Notes: a model not told the origin generated them from the sequence alone. A DNA stretch of 11,534 bases from JBGPJM01 sp041485385 (GCA_041485385.1 JBGPJM010000158.1:1-11534), one strand, 5' to 3'. Positions 1 to 6,470 are shown, counted from the first letter of the stretch. Numbers and translations: made by a program.

Positions 1-132
1 AGGTTCTTTGCGTAAGTGCTTGTGGTATCGAGAGTTGTGGTTTTTGACGGGGTGTTTTTCGCGGCGAGGGGGGGGTCGGTTTCTCGGGGTTTTTGGGTGG
101 TTTTTGAGGGTCGGCGCGGCGGCGGGGTTGCT

Positions 133-159
133 GCAAGTTGCTTTCTGCAAAGCACTTGC
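133..159. repeat. Imperfect hairpin
   Basis: Left arm 133-144 and right arm 149-159 pair over 11 bp with one bulged T at 138 and a 4-nt loop (ctgc). Neither strand has a T-run after the stem, so it does not look like an intrinsic terminator. The right arm includes an inverted near-copy of the 16-bp direct repeat. Confidence 0.5.
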
Positions 160-271
160 GTTGATGCGTGCCTGATTGGGCGCGGGTCTGAAATTCGGGT
201 GCTCCGGGGATGGCGTGAGGCGTTGAGGCGTGGGGTGTCGGCGCGCGGTCTGGGCGCTTGGGGTGTGACGG

Positions 272-300
272 CACTGACCTCGGAGGACCGAGGTCCAGTG
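272..300. repeat. Strong GC-rich hairpin
   Basis: Positions 276-283 (gacctcgg) and 288-295 (ccgaggtc) form a perfect 8-bp stem with the loop agga. In an alternative pairing, cactg at 272-276 joins cagtg at 296-300 to give 12 bp with one bulged C at 295. There is no T-run on either side. The DNA just after it (298-313) matches 14 of 16 bases of the hairpin repeat found at 5217-5240, so this may be a degenerate member of the same dispersed family. Confidence 0.55.
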
Positions 301-333
301 GCACAGGTGTCCCTCTACCTATGGGCCGTCGGT

Positions 334-472
334 CCTGTTTGCGCGCCCAAAATGGGAAATAGCGGGAGGTCAAATCGCGTAAGTGCTTGTGGCGCAAGGA
401 GAAGAAAATTGTGAGGTGTGCGCTTTTGTGCGCGCCGGGCGCGCCTGTTCTGCGCGCCCAAATCGGGAAATA
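334..472 (+). repeat. Imperfect direct repeat of about 28 bp
   Basis: Positions 334-361 and 444-472 both read cctgtt, then gcgcgcccaaa, then gggaaata. The 21-nt cores (341-361 and 452-472) differ at two positions. The copies are about 110 bp apart, and the second 16-bp repeat copy (377-392) lies between them. They suggest a duplicated intergenic module; nothing indicates a CRISPR or a coding repeat. Confidence 0.55.
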
Positions 473-570
473 CCCCCGCGAGTTGTGCGCCTGGACGGCA
501 CGGGCAGGTGAGGATGGCCTTGCCCAACCACCCCCAGCTTTGGTGGACGGCACTTGTGGGCGGGGTCATG

Positions 571-597
571 AAAACGCCCCGGCGCGGGGCCGGGGCG
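571..597 (-). terminator. Rho-independent terminator of the VIT/VWA gene
   Basis: On the minus strand a perfect 9-bp stem (arms 589-597 and 575-583) with a 5-nt loop (584-588) is followed directly by TTTT (574-571). It begins 30 nt after the stop codon of the VIT/VWA gene, the expected place for the terminator of the sigma factor and VIT/VWA operon. Confidence 0.8.
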
Positions 598-626
598 GGA
601 GTGGGTGACGGGGGTCGGGGCGGGGG

Positions 627-3600
627 TCAGTCGCGGGTTGGCTCGACCTTGCGGACGCCTTCGACGAGGGCGACGTCGGCGATGTGGCTGAACGCGGCGG
701 TGCCGACGACGATGTTGAGCTTGGTATCGGAGTGCTCGATGGTGAGGCCGGCGCTCTGGAGGGCCTGGAGGGTGTTCTTGCCGGCCTCCTGGACGAGGAT
801 GGTGAGGAGGATGCCGTCGGGCGTGATGGTGGCGCCTGCGATGGAAGGGATGGTGGAGGCCGGGGCCGCAGGGTCGGCGAGGGCGAGGGGGAGGAGGTCG
901 GGGTCGAGGCGGTGGAAGAGCTTGGCGCGGCGGGCGAGGGCCTTGAGGTCGTCGTCGGCCTTGGCGTCGAGCTGGGCGACCTTGAGGTTGCGCTCGGGCT
1001 CGGAGAGCTTGTCGTCGGTGAGGGCGTCGCGCATGTCGAGGCCGGGCGTGTAGGTGGGGGCCGCGTCGGCGAGGAGGACGGCGATGCCCCTGGCGTCGTC
1101 GAGCTTGTTCTCTTTGACGAGCCATGCGGTGTAGCGGATGACCTGCTGGGGAAGGACGAAGCCGCTCGCTGGTGCGGTCGCGGCGCCTCCGGCGCCGTGG
1201 GAGGTGCGGATGTCGCTGTTGGCCGCGAGGGGATATCCGCTCTCGCGCTGCTTGAAGTAGCCGTCGGCGATGGGAATGCGGGAGAGCTCGTCGGCGGCGC
1301 TCGTGGAGCGGTACTGGCGTGCCAGTGCCAGAGACAATTCGTCGTTCCGCTCGCGAAGGGCACGGAAGGCCTGATCGACGACCTTGCTCTCGGATGCATC
1401 GACGGGCGCAGGCGGGGTGGATTTCTCCAACTCGGGCTTGGCGGGAGGCGATGGCTCCGGGGCGGCGGGGGTGGCCGGGACTCGGCCGCTCGCGCCGCCA
1501 GCGTCCTTTCGCTCCTCGCCCGCGGGAGTAGCGATGGGCTTGTTGGCCCGGATGGGTCCGGTGGCCTGTTCCTTCTCGCTGGAGACCTCGGCCTTCTTCT
1601 CCTTGTCATCGGATTTCGAACCGGTGCCGCGACGACGGGCGAGTTCCTCCCGTTCGTTGGCGAAGCCCGTGCCCGACTTGAATCGCGGCTGGGACTCTGC
1701 GGGAGCACCGCTGGCGTCGGCGCCCGGGGCCGTGGCAAGTCGGGTCAGCTCATCGATGGACGGGGGGGGCGGGGAAGGTGGCGGGGGCGGATTGATGGGG
1801 GCCGCGCCATCCTGTATCAGGAAAACTCGGTCAAGAGGCTTCCCACTCGTCCCAGCATCTCTCCCCAAGACCAAGCTGTCCTTGAACGGGGAGCGGCCGG
1901 CTCCACCGCCGCCGCCGCTCTGCGAAGATTGGAGAAGGCCTTGCAGGTCGATCTGCGGCACGTCCAGATGGTTCATGCCCAGGTCCTCACCGGCGTCGCC
2001 TTTGCCGTCGCGATCGCGCTCGCCATCCGGCCCGCCGAAGAAGCCGCGGAAGTTGGTGCCCTGCGGCAGCTCGATGGGGATATGGATGAGTCGCGACCTG
2101 TTTCCGACGGTGACGCGGAGCCGGTCGACGGCGACGAAGCTGGTGTACTGGGTGAGGAGGCCGAACTGCTCGCCGAGGGAGACGATCTGGTTGTGTGCAT
2201 CGGCCCCGATGACGCCGCGCTGGGCGTCTGACAGGTTGGAGTTCATGATCGACTCAACCTTGGTGCGGGCCCAGAGGGTGGCGACGGTATCGTGGGCGGG
2301 CTCGTGGGCCGGCAGGGTCAGGTTGATGGTCTTGCGCCAAGGGCCGGCGGCGGTGTTGCCGGAGATGGTGATCGTGCCCTGGGCGGGGCTGGAGTAGCGT
2401 CCGACGATGGTGAGGGGGTTGACGTCGAAGAGGTCGGGGATGTTGGAGAGGTCGCTGACGCCGCCGCCGCCGGTGCCCCCGCCGAGGGCCGTCATGACGT
2501 TTTCGGCCTGGATGTTGGGAGAGAACTGGACGGAGATGTTGGTGAGGACGGGGGTGCGGATGCGGGCGTTGAAACGGCTGACGATGTCGTCGATGTCGGA
2601 CTGCGGAGTCGCGGCGGCGCGGGGCTGTTCGTGGGATTGCGAACCGGGGAGGCCCTGCTCCTTCAGGAAGACGTATTCGACTTCGCCGCCGCCGGCGCGG
2701 GCCATGCCGTCGAGGAGGTAGCGGTTGACGGCGTCGCCGATGCCGAAGGAGAAGACGCGGGTGGTGCCGCGGTGCTTCCGGATGGCGTCGATGATGCCCA
2801 TGTCGTTGCCGACGTAGCCGTCGGTGAGGAACATGACGACGCGGAGGGGGACGACGTCCGGGGGTCCACCGCCGGCGTCGATCGCGGTGAGGTCGAAGAA
2901 GCGGTTGCCCTGGTCGGTGTTCCACCGGCCGGTGAGGGTGAGGGAATCGGACTTGATGGCCCACATCGTGTTGCGGGCGCGGACGACGATGTCGGTGCCG
3001 AAGGAGGTCGCGATGCGGTAGGCCGCGGAGGTGGAGAGGCGGTCGTCATCGCCGACCTTGGAAAAGCGGGCGCTGGGGACGAGGACGCGGACCTCGCGGC
3101 CGTCGGCGGGGAGGTTGGCGAGCTGCTCGGCGGTGATGGCGGGCGGGGCGTTGTCGACGGACTGGCGCCAATCGCGCTGCTCGAGGGCGGCGTTGATGGC
3201 CTTCATCATCTCGGTGCCGCCGGAGCTTGTGCGCGAGGTGAGGAACTGCTGGGCCTCCTGGCGGTTGGCCTGGGTGGCGGGGCGCGGGCGGTTCCAGAGG
3301 ACCTGGGTATCGCCGGCGAAGGTGATGAGGTTGAAGGTGTCGAAGGAGCGCATCGCGTCGATCGCCGCGGCGATGACCGACTTGGCCCGCTCGATGGGGA
3401 GGCCGTTCATGGAGCCGGAGGTGTCGAGGACGAAGATGAGCTCGCGCGGGACGGCCATGGTGTCGTCGACGCGCTCGGGGGGGAGGAGCGTGACGGAGAA
3501 GAAGCTGCCCTGGCCGGCGTTGCCGGTGTGGGTGAAGACGGTGGGTTCGACCTGGGCGGCGGTCTGCTTCCACTTGAGGACGAAGTCCTTGTTGGGGATG

Positions 3601-5273
3601 TCGCCGGCGCTGCGGAGCATGACGGTGGTGCGGGCGGTCGCGGGGGAGAGGTCGTCGCCCTGGGCGGCGCCGGGGCGCTGCACGATCTGGTGGAGCGGGG
3701 CCTGGAGGTCCAAGATGGCCGGGCCGCCGGTGTCGATGTTGACGGTGATGGAGATATCGTGCCCGGCGCGGGTGGGCGGGCGCACGGGCATCGGCGTGAT
3801 GCGGCTGGCGTCGGGGACCTTGTTGGTATCGGCGGAGAAGCCGCCGCCGGGTTCGACGCCGGGGACGGGCGGGGCGGGCACGGGGGAGAGCCGGGCCGGC
3901 GGGCAGTAGAACCAGCGGGCGCCGAAGTTGCCGGCGTTGAGCACGCCGGTGCCGTCGGTGAAGAGCGTGCCCATCTCGTCGGAGCCGTCGGTGTAGCCGA
4001 CCTTGAAGTTGTACCAGACCGAGGCGACGGGCTGGGCGATCGCCCTGATGGGCGTGGCCCGTCGCAGGGAGTCGGAGAGCTGGTACGCGGAGATCGCGCC
4101 GCGCGAGGTGTCGCCGGGCTGGAGACCGGAGAGGGTCGCGGGGGCGAGCAGGACAAGGCCGCGGCGGAGGGGATGGACGTACTCGGGAACGAAGTCACCG
4201 GGCTGGCCGGGGAGGACCGGGTCGGCGAGGGTGCCGGTGGGCGAGCCGGGGATGTACCGGGGGCCGACGACGGTGGGGAAGTCGAAGGAGTACTGCCCGC
4301 CGGATTGCTGCAGGATCTCGACGTAGGAGATCTCGATATCGATGTCGGCGCCGGGCTCGATGTTGGCGATGGACTGCGTGAAGATGTTGGGGCGCTCCTG
4401 CTCGAGGAGGGAGGCGTGGTAGCCCGCGGCCTTGGCCTGCTCGTAGATCTGGCGGGCCTGCTCGCGCTCCTTGACCTGGCCGACGATGATGCGGTCGCCG
4501 ATGGTCATGGTCATGCGGTCGACCGCGGCGTGGTTGGAAAGGGGGAAGGTGTAGACGGCCTCGATCTTGTCGGGATGGGGGTTGTGGTACTTCTGCTTGA
4601 CGGTGACGCGGGTGAGGAAGCCGGAGACGTCGGCGACGACATCGGTGTGCTTGAGCTCGCAGGGGCCGAGGAGGTTGCCGTCGTCGTCGTGGGCGTCGAG
4701 GCGGCCGCCGTCGGGGCACATGATGGTGTCGCCGGCGAGGACGATTTTGGGGCCGCCGCCGGGGATGAGGCTGTTGTGGGGGAGAAAGAACGGGAGCAGC
4801 ACCGCGAGCAGGATGAGTGCGGCCGCGGCGGGGGAATAGCGATTCATGACGATCCTCCTGAGGATCAGGCTTGGTGCGCGGGGGTGTGGGGCGTGGGCAC
4901 GACGATCGGCGCGGACGGCGGGGTCGGCGTCGGGCTCGAGGGAGAGCAAGGACGGGAGCGGGGCGGGGGTGAACTTGAGCTCGGGCTGGGGAACGGATTG
5001 GGGCGAGGTGGCGGACGGTGCGGGCGCGCCGGGTTCGCGGGCGAGGGCGGCGAGGAGACGGTCGCGGCCGGCGACGGCGCGGGTGGCGTTGACGGAGTGC
5101 CACTGGCGGAGGAGTGAGTCGAGGTCGTCGGATGGAAGGGAGGAATCCGCTGGGGGTTGAGGAGGGGGCGGGGGGCTTGCGCCGCCCGAAGACACGGGCG
5201 AGACGCCCGTGGGACTCACGGGCGGGACGCCCGTGCCACTTTCGGACGGATTGGTTCGATTCTTTTCGTTCAT
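627..5273 (-). CDS. Membrane-anchored VIT and VWA domain protein, possible fused anti-sigma/sensor
   Basis: This 1548-residue protein shares the 4-nt overlap ATGA (5273-5270) with the upstream ECF sigma factor stop, which supports the start. Residues 1-140 are Pro-rich and probably cytoplasmic, with a helical stretch at 50-80 (LDSLLRQWH). One membrane helix follows at about 148-164, after Arg/Lys-rich flanks. A VIT (vault/inter-alpha-trypsin) domain spans about 200-320. The VWA domain begins near 610 with the metal site DTSGS (617-621), Thr687 and Asp818; about 105 residues are inserted at 700-808. The motif TQYTSFVAVD (1041-1050), typical of VIT/VWA proteins, closes the conserved part. Residues 1150-1295 are low-complexity and charged or Pro-rich, followed by a helical region (1295-1460) and a small alpha/beta-like end (1475-1548). 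VIT/VWA proteins are usually exported adhesion or sensing proteins; the anti-sigma role is inferred from neighbour and layout. An internal start at 4847 (1406 residues) is also plausible. Confidence 0.9.
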   Translation of the reverse strand: MNEKNRTNPSESGTGVPPVSPTGVSPVSSGGASPPPPPQPPADSSLPSDDLDSLLRQWHSVNATRAVAGRDRLLAALAREPGAPAPSATSPQSVPQPELKFTPAPLPSLLSLEPDADPAVRADRRAHAPHPRAPSLILRRIVMNRYSPAAAALILLAVLLPFFLPHNSLIPGGGPKIVLAGDTIMCPDGGRLDAHDDDGNLLGPCELKHTDVVADVSGFLTRVTVKQKYHNPHPDKIEAVYTFPLSNHAAVDRMTMTIGDRIIVGQVKEREQARQIYEQAKAAGYHASLLEQERPNIFTQSIANIEPGADIDIEISYVEILQQSGGQYSFDFPTVVGPRYIPGSPTGTLADPVLPGQPGDFVPEYVHPLRRGLVLLAPATLSGLQPGDTSRGAISAYQLSDSLRRATPIRAIAQPVASVWYNFKVGYTDGSDEMGTLFTDGTGVLNAGNFGARWFYCPPARLSPVPAPPVPGVEPGGGFSADTNKVPDASRITPMPVRPPTRAGHDISITVNIDTGGPAILDLQAPLHQIVQRPGAAQGDDLSPATARTTVMLRSAGDIPNKDFVLKWKQTAAQVEPTVFTHTGNAGQGSFFSVTLLPPERVDDTMAVPRELIFVLDTSGSMNGLPIERAKSVIAAAIDAMRSFDTFNLITFAGDTQVLWNRPRPATQANRQEAQQFLTSRTSSGGTEMMKAINAALEQRDWRQSVDNAPPAITAEQLANLPADGREVRVLVPSARFSKVGDDDRLSTSAAYRIATSFGTDIVVRARNTMWAIKSDSLTLTGRWNTDQGNRFFDLTAIDAGGGPPDVVPLRVVMFLTDGYVGNDMGIIDAIRKHRGTTRVFSFGIGDAVNRYLLDGMARAGGGEVEYVFLKEQGLPGSQSHEQPRAAATPQSDIDDIVSRFNARIRTPVLTNISVQFSPNIQAENVMTALGGGTGGGGVSDLSNIPDLFDVNPLTIVGRYSSPAQGTITISGNTAAGPWRKTINLTLPAHEPAHDTVATLWARTKVESIMNSNLSDAQRGVIGADAHNQIVSLGEQFGLLTQYTSFVAVDRLRVTVGNRSRLIHIPIELPQGTNFRGFFGGPDGERDRDGKGDAGEDLGMNHLDVPQIDLQGLLQSSQSGGGGGAGRSPFKDSLVLGRDAGTSGKPLDRVFLIQDGAAPINPPPPPSPPPPSIDELTRLATAPGADASGAPAESQPRFKSGTGFANEREELARRRGTGSKSDDKEKKAEVSSEKEQATGPIRANKPIATPAGEERKDAGGASGRVPATPAAPEPSPPAKPELEKSTPPAPVDASESKVVDQAFRALRERNDELSLALARQYRSTSAADELSRIPIADGYFKQRESGYPLAANSDIRTSHGAGGAATAPASGFVLPQQVIRYTAWLVKENKLDDARGIAVLLADAAPTYTPGLDMRDALTDDKLSEPERNLKVAQLDAKADDDLKALARRAKLFHRLDPDLLPLALADPAAPASTIPSIAGATITPDGILLTILVQEAGKNTLQALQSAGLTIEHSDTKLNIVVGTAAFSHIADVALVEGVRKVEPTRD
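4845..4861 (-). promoter_or_regulatory. Internal ribosome binding site and alternative start of the VIT/VWA gene
   Basis: On the minus strand AGGAGG lies six nucleotides before an in-frame ATG at 4847-4845 (Met143 of the long form). The protein from this Met begins MNRYSPAAAALILLAVLL, which reads as a signal peptide or N-terminal anchor. The motif is made by two consecutive AGG arginine codons, which stand out in a gene that mostly uses CGN for Arg. This is the best Shine-Dalgarno in the window. It either makes a second, shorter product or marks the true start. Confidence 0.6.
5193..5240. repeat. Two tandem 24-bp hairpin repeats inside coding sequence
   Basis: Units at 5193-5216 and 5217-5240 are identical at 21 of 24 positions. 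Each folds as cacgggcg, a 3-nt loop, then cgcccgtg, a perfect 8-bp stem. They lie in the N-terminal part of the VIT/VWA gene and encode the near-repeat TGVPPVSPTGVSPV. From general knowledge, similar palindromic GC-rich units are scattered through planctomycete genomes both between and inside genes; that these belong to the same family is inference. Confidence 0.7.
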
Positions 5274-5890
5274 GTGGTGTGCGCCTCCGCCATGAGTGCG
5301 GCGAGGTGTTCGCGAGCGCGGGTGAGGAGCTTGTAGAAACCGGAGCGAGAGAGGCCGAGGGAGGACTGCGCGGCCGCGACGGGATCGGTGTCGAGGTAGT
5401 ACAGGTGGATGGCCAGGCGTTCCTTATCGGGGAGTGAGTTGAGGGCCTTGTCGAGGAGGGCGAGTTGCTCGGCCCTCTCGGCGGCGACGGGGGGGAGCGG
5501 GGCCTGGGTGGCGTCGGAGGCCCGGCCGGGGAGAGGGGAATGGTCGAGCGCGGCGTTCATCGTGACGGTCGCTCCGCGGGCTTCGTGCCTGGCGCGCCGG
5601 ATGGCCGAGCGGCGCCGCTCCGAGCACACGCGTCGCGCGATCGCGTAGAGCCAGGGTCGGAGCTGGTCGGGATCGGCGAGCTTGTCGAGCATGCGAAATG
5701 CACGGATGAAGGTCTCCTGCAGGGCGTCGTCCGCCTCTGCATCGCTTCGGTGTGACACGTGTTGTCGGCAGAGGGCAAGGACGACAGGAGAGTGACGGTC
5801 GTAGATCCGGGCGAACGCGGCATGGCCGTTGGGGCCGCCGTGGCATGCGGCCAACAGGTCGCGGGCGTCCGGGGTCATCGTCTCATCCAT
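5270..5890 (-). CDS. RNA polymerase sigma factor, ECF subfamily
   Basis: It directs RNA polymerase to a specific promoter set, normally under control of a partner anti-sigma factor. From the ATG at 5890 the protein has 206 residues, the usual ECF size. Region 2 covers about residues 24-95, with DALQETFIRAF (about 55-65) and PWLYAIARR (79-87). After a linker of about 60 residues, region 4 follows with SLPDKERLAIHLYYL and the helix-turn-helix part LGLSRSGFYKLLTRAREHL. The frame stays open upstream, so starts at 5953, 6019 (ATG) or 6025 (TTG, 251 residues) are possible. No candidate has a clear ribosome binding site; I chose 5890 because the extra N-terminal residues are Pro-rich and not part of the ECF fold. 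Its stop overlaps the ATG of the VIT/VWA gene by 4 nt, so the two are co-translated. The family call is secure, the start is not. Confidence 0.9.
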   Translation of the reverse strand: MDETMTPDARDLLAACHGGPNGHAAFARIYDRHSPVVLALCRQHVSHRSDAEADDALQETFIRAFRMLDKLADPDQLRPWLYAIARRVCSERRRSAIRRARHEARGATVTMNAALDHSPLPGRASDATQAPLPPVAAERAEQLALLDKALNSLPDKERLAIHLYYLDTDPVAAAQSSLGLSRSGFYKLLTRAREHLAALMAEAHTT

Positions 5891-6140
5891 GGCCGGTGGG
5901 GGCGGGTCGTCTACCGGAATGTGGAAGGCCGCGCGGGGAGAGAGGGGCTTCATGCGGGGTGAGGGCGCGGGCACGGCGCCGGGTTCATTGTTGCGAACCC
6001 GGTGCAACCAGAGCACCATACCCAACGAAGGGGAGAGTGGGAAATGCGGCGTTCCGAGCCAGGAGGGCGCAGCCGCAGCGGACGCAGGGAGGGATCCCGG
6101 TTACGAAACGGAACGTCGTGCGCAGCCGGCTGACCGGTCA

Positions 6141-6165
6141 GCAGCCGCCGCGCGGTTGTTTTTTT
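6141..6165 (+). terminator. Terminator-like hairpin with T-run, plus strand
   Basis: Arms 6141-6147 and 6153-6159 pair over 7 bp (two G-T wobbles) around a 5-nt loop, and a T-run continues to 6165. No plus-strand gene ends nearby, so it would stop antisense transcription running out of the sigma gene region, or it may be fortuitous. Confidence 0.3.
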
Positions 6166-6186
6166 CGGACCCCCTGCCATTTGCCC

Positions 6187-6210
6187 AGACGCGCGCCGCG
6201 GGAAGTTCCC
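6187..6210 (-). promoter_or_regulatory. Possible ECF-type promoter upstream of the sigma gene
   Basis: The minus strand carries GGAACTT (6209-6203), the classical -35 of many ECF sigma factors, and GTCT (6190-6187) 12 nt downstream. The spacing is about 3 nt shorter than in sigma-E promoters, so the match is imperfect. Many ECF genes drive their own transcription from such a site. The -35 element also sits inside the odd palindrome cgggaa-g-ttcccg. Confidence 0.2.
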
Positions 6211-6235
6211 GGACGGCGTGGTCTGTGCGCGTGCG

Positions 6236-6276
6236 CAAAAGAAATCCCGGCTGTGACCGGTCAGTTCACAGCCGGG
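6236..6276 (-). terminator. Rho-independent terminator-like hairpin, minus strand
   Basis: Arms 6266-6276 and 6246-6256 form a perfect 11-bp stem with a 9-nt loop. On the minus strand the stem is followed by ATTTCTTTTGC, a U-rich tail. It lies upstream of the sigma factor gene on the sigma gene's own strand, so it is either an attenuator in that gene's leader or the end of a separate short transcript. Confidence 0.5.
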
Positions 6277-6292
6277 GTGGAGGACATCGCAG

Positions 6293-6388
6293 CCCTCTCT
6301 CGCCTCTCTCTCGCTCCGATCTTCTCTCTCCTCGAACCCTCTCTCTCGCTCCACTCTCTCTCGCTCGCGCGCCTCTCTCTCTCGTGCC
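6293..6388. repeat. Low-complexity pyrimidine/purine tract
   Basis: Nearly 100 bp of CT-rich sequence on the plus strand (GA-rich on the minus) is broken only by cg steps and a few purines. The 15-mer cctctctctcgctcc occurs at 6303-6317 and 6338-6352, a 35-bp period, with a further partial copy at about 6355-6366. It looks like a decayed tandem repeat. Such tracts can adopt triplex DNA. Confidence 0.7.
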
Positions 6389-6440
6389 CATGTCGGCCCT
6401 GGAGAAGAGCCGAATAGGTCTCGAGGCGCCTGGGTCCGAT

Positions 6441-6470
6441 TTGAGGACGACCGGATAAGGCAGGTACAAT
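6441..6470 (+). promoter_or_regulatory. Sigma-70-like promoter for the PfkB-family kinase
   Basis: TTGAGG (6441-6446) and TACAAT (6465-6470) are separated by 18 nt, matching 4 of 6 and 5 of 6 consensus bases. Transcription would start near 6477, giving a leader of about 140 nt before the ATG at 6618. The -10 overlaps the -10 of the divergent minus-strand candidate. A weaker alternative closer to the gene is TTGCAG (6533-6538) with TAGTAT (6557-6562). Confidence 0.45.

Larger units (their letters stand above)
10..392 (+). repeat. 16-bp direct repeat pair, 367 bp apart
   Basis: The sequence gcgtaagtgcttgtgg occurs exactly at 10-25 and again at 377-392. An 11-nt inverted near-copy (aagcacttgcg, one mismatch to the reverse complement) lies at 150-160, inside the hairpin at 133-159. 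An exact 16-mer twice in under 400 bp of non-coding DNA is unlikely by chance. It may be a dispersed intergenic repeat family or the flanks of an excised element. The function is unknown. Confidence 0.6.
1..570. other. Gene-free region with short repeats and hairpins
   Basis: I see no credible gene here. The open frames present give low-complexity Arg/Gly/Val-rich translations with no recognisable domain and overlap each other. What the stretch does hold is a 16-bp direct repeat (10-25 and 377-392), a roughly 28-bp imperfect direct repeat (334-361 and 444-472) and two hairpins (133-159 and 272-300), listed separately. The + strand is G-rich with several G runs, for example near 68-75. It may be an intergenic spacer carrying dispersed repeats, or the decayed remnant of a mobile element. 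The window starts inside it, so its left limit is unknown. Confidence 0.6.
6129..6264. repeat. Repeated palindrome tgaccggtcag
   Basis: The 11-mer tgaccggtcag occurs at 6131-6141 and 6254-6264. At the first site it lies in a perfect 14-bp palindrome (6129-6142, gctgaccggtcagc); at the second it overlaps the left stem and loop of the hairpin at 6246-6276. Two copies in one intergenic region suggest operator sites for a dimeric regulator, but no such regulator is encoded in the window. Confidence 0.35.
6236..6461 (-). ncRNA. Candidate small RNA or attenuated leader of the sigma operon
   Basis: A minus-strand promoter-like pair (6495-6468) would start RNA near 6461, and a U-tailed hairpin at 6276-6236 would end it after about 225 nt. 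The RNA would be dominated by a purine-rich tract (GAGAGAG motifs, complement of 6293-6388). It contains no convincing short gene: the translations are Glu/Arg low-complexity. It could be a stand-alone RNA or a leader that is only sometimes read through into the sigma factor gene. This is a prediction from signals only; I recognise no RNA family. Confidence 0.25.

Noticed and set aside
16..414. Open frame of 132 codons on the plus strand in the left region
   Set aside because: Val/Gly/Arg-rich translation without any domain, no ribosome binding site, and it spans a repeat and two hairpins. It fits chance in GC-rich DNA.
10..472. CRISPR array
   Set aside because: Only two copies of each repeat, with irregular spacing and no cas genes in the window.
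1762..1790. Long G run as a quadruplex or slippery site
   Set aside because: It is explained by the poly-proline codons of the VIT/VWA linker; the frame is intact on both sides, so there is no sign of a frameshift.
2292..5117. Very long plus-strand open frame (941 codons) opposite the VIT/VWA gene
   Set aside because: Its translation is almost only Gly, Asp, Glu, Val and Ala, the mirror of C-ending codons on the other strand. The minus-strand frame has clear VIT and VWA domains.
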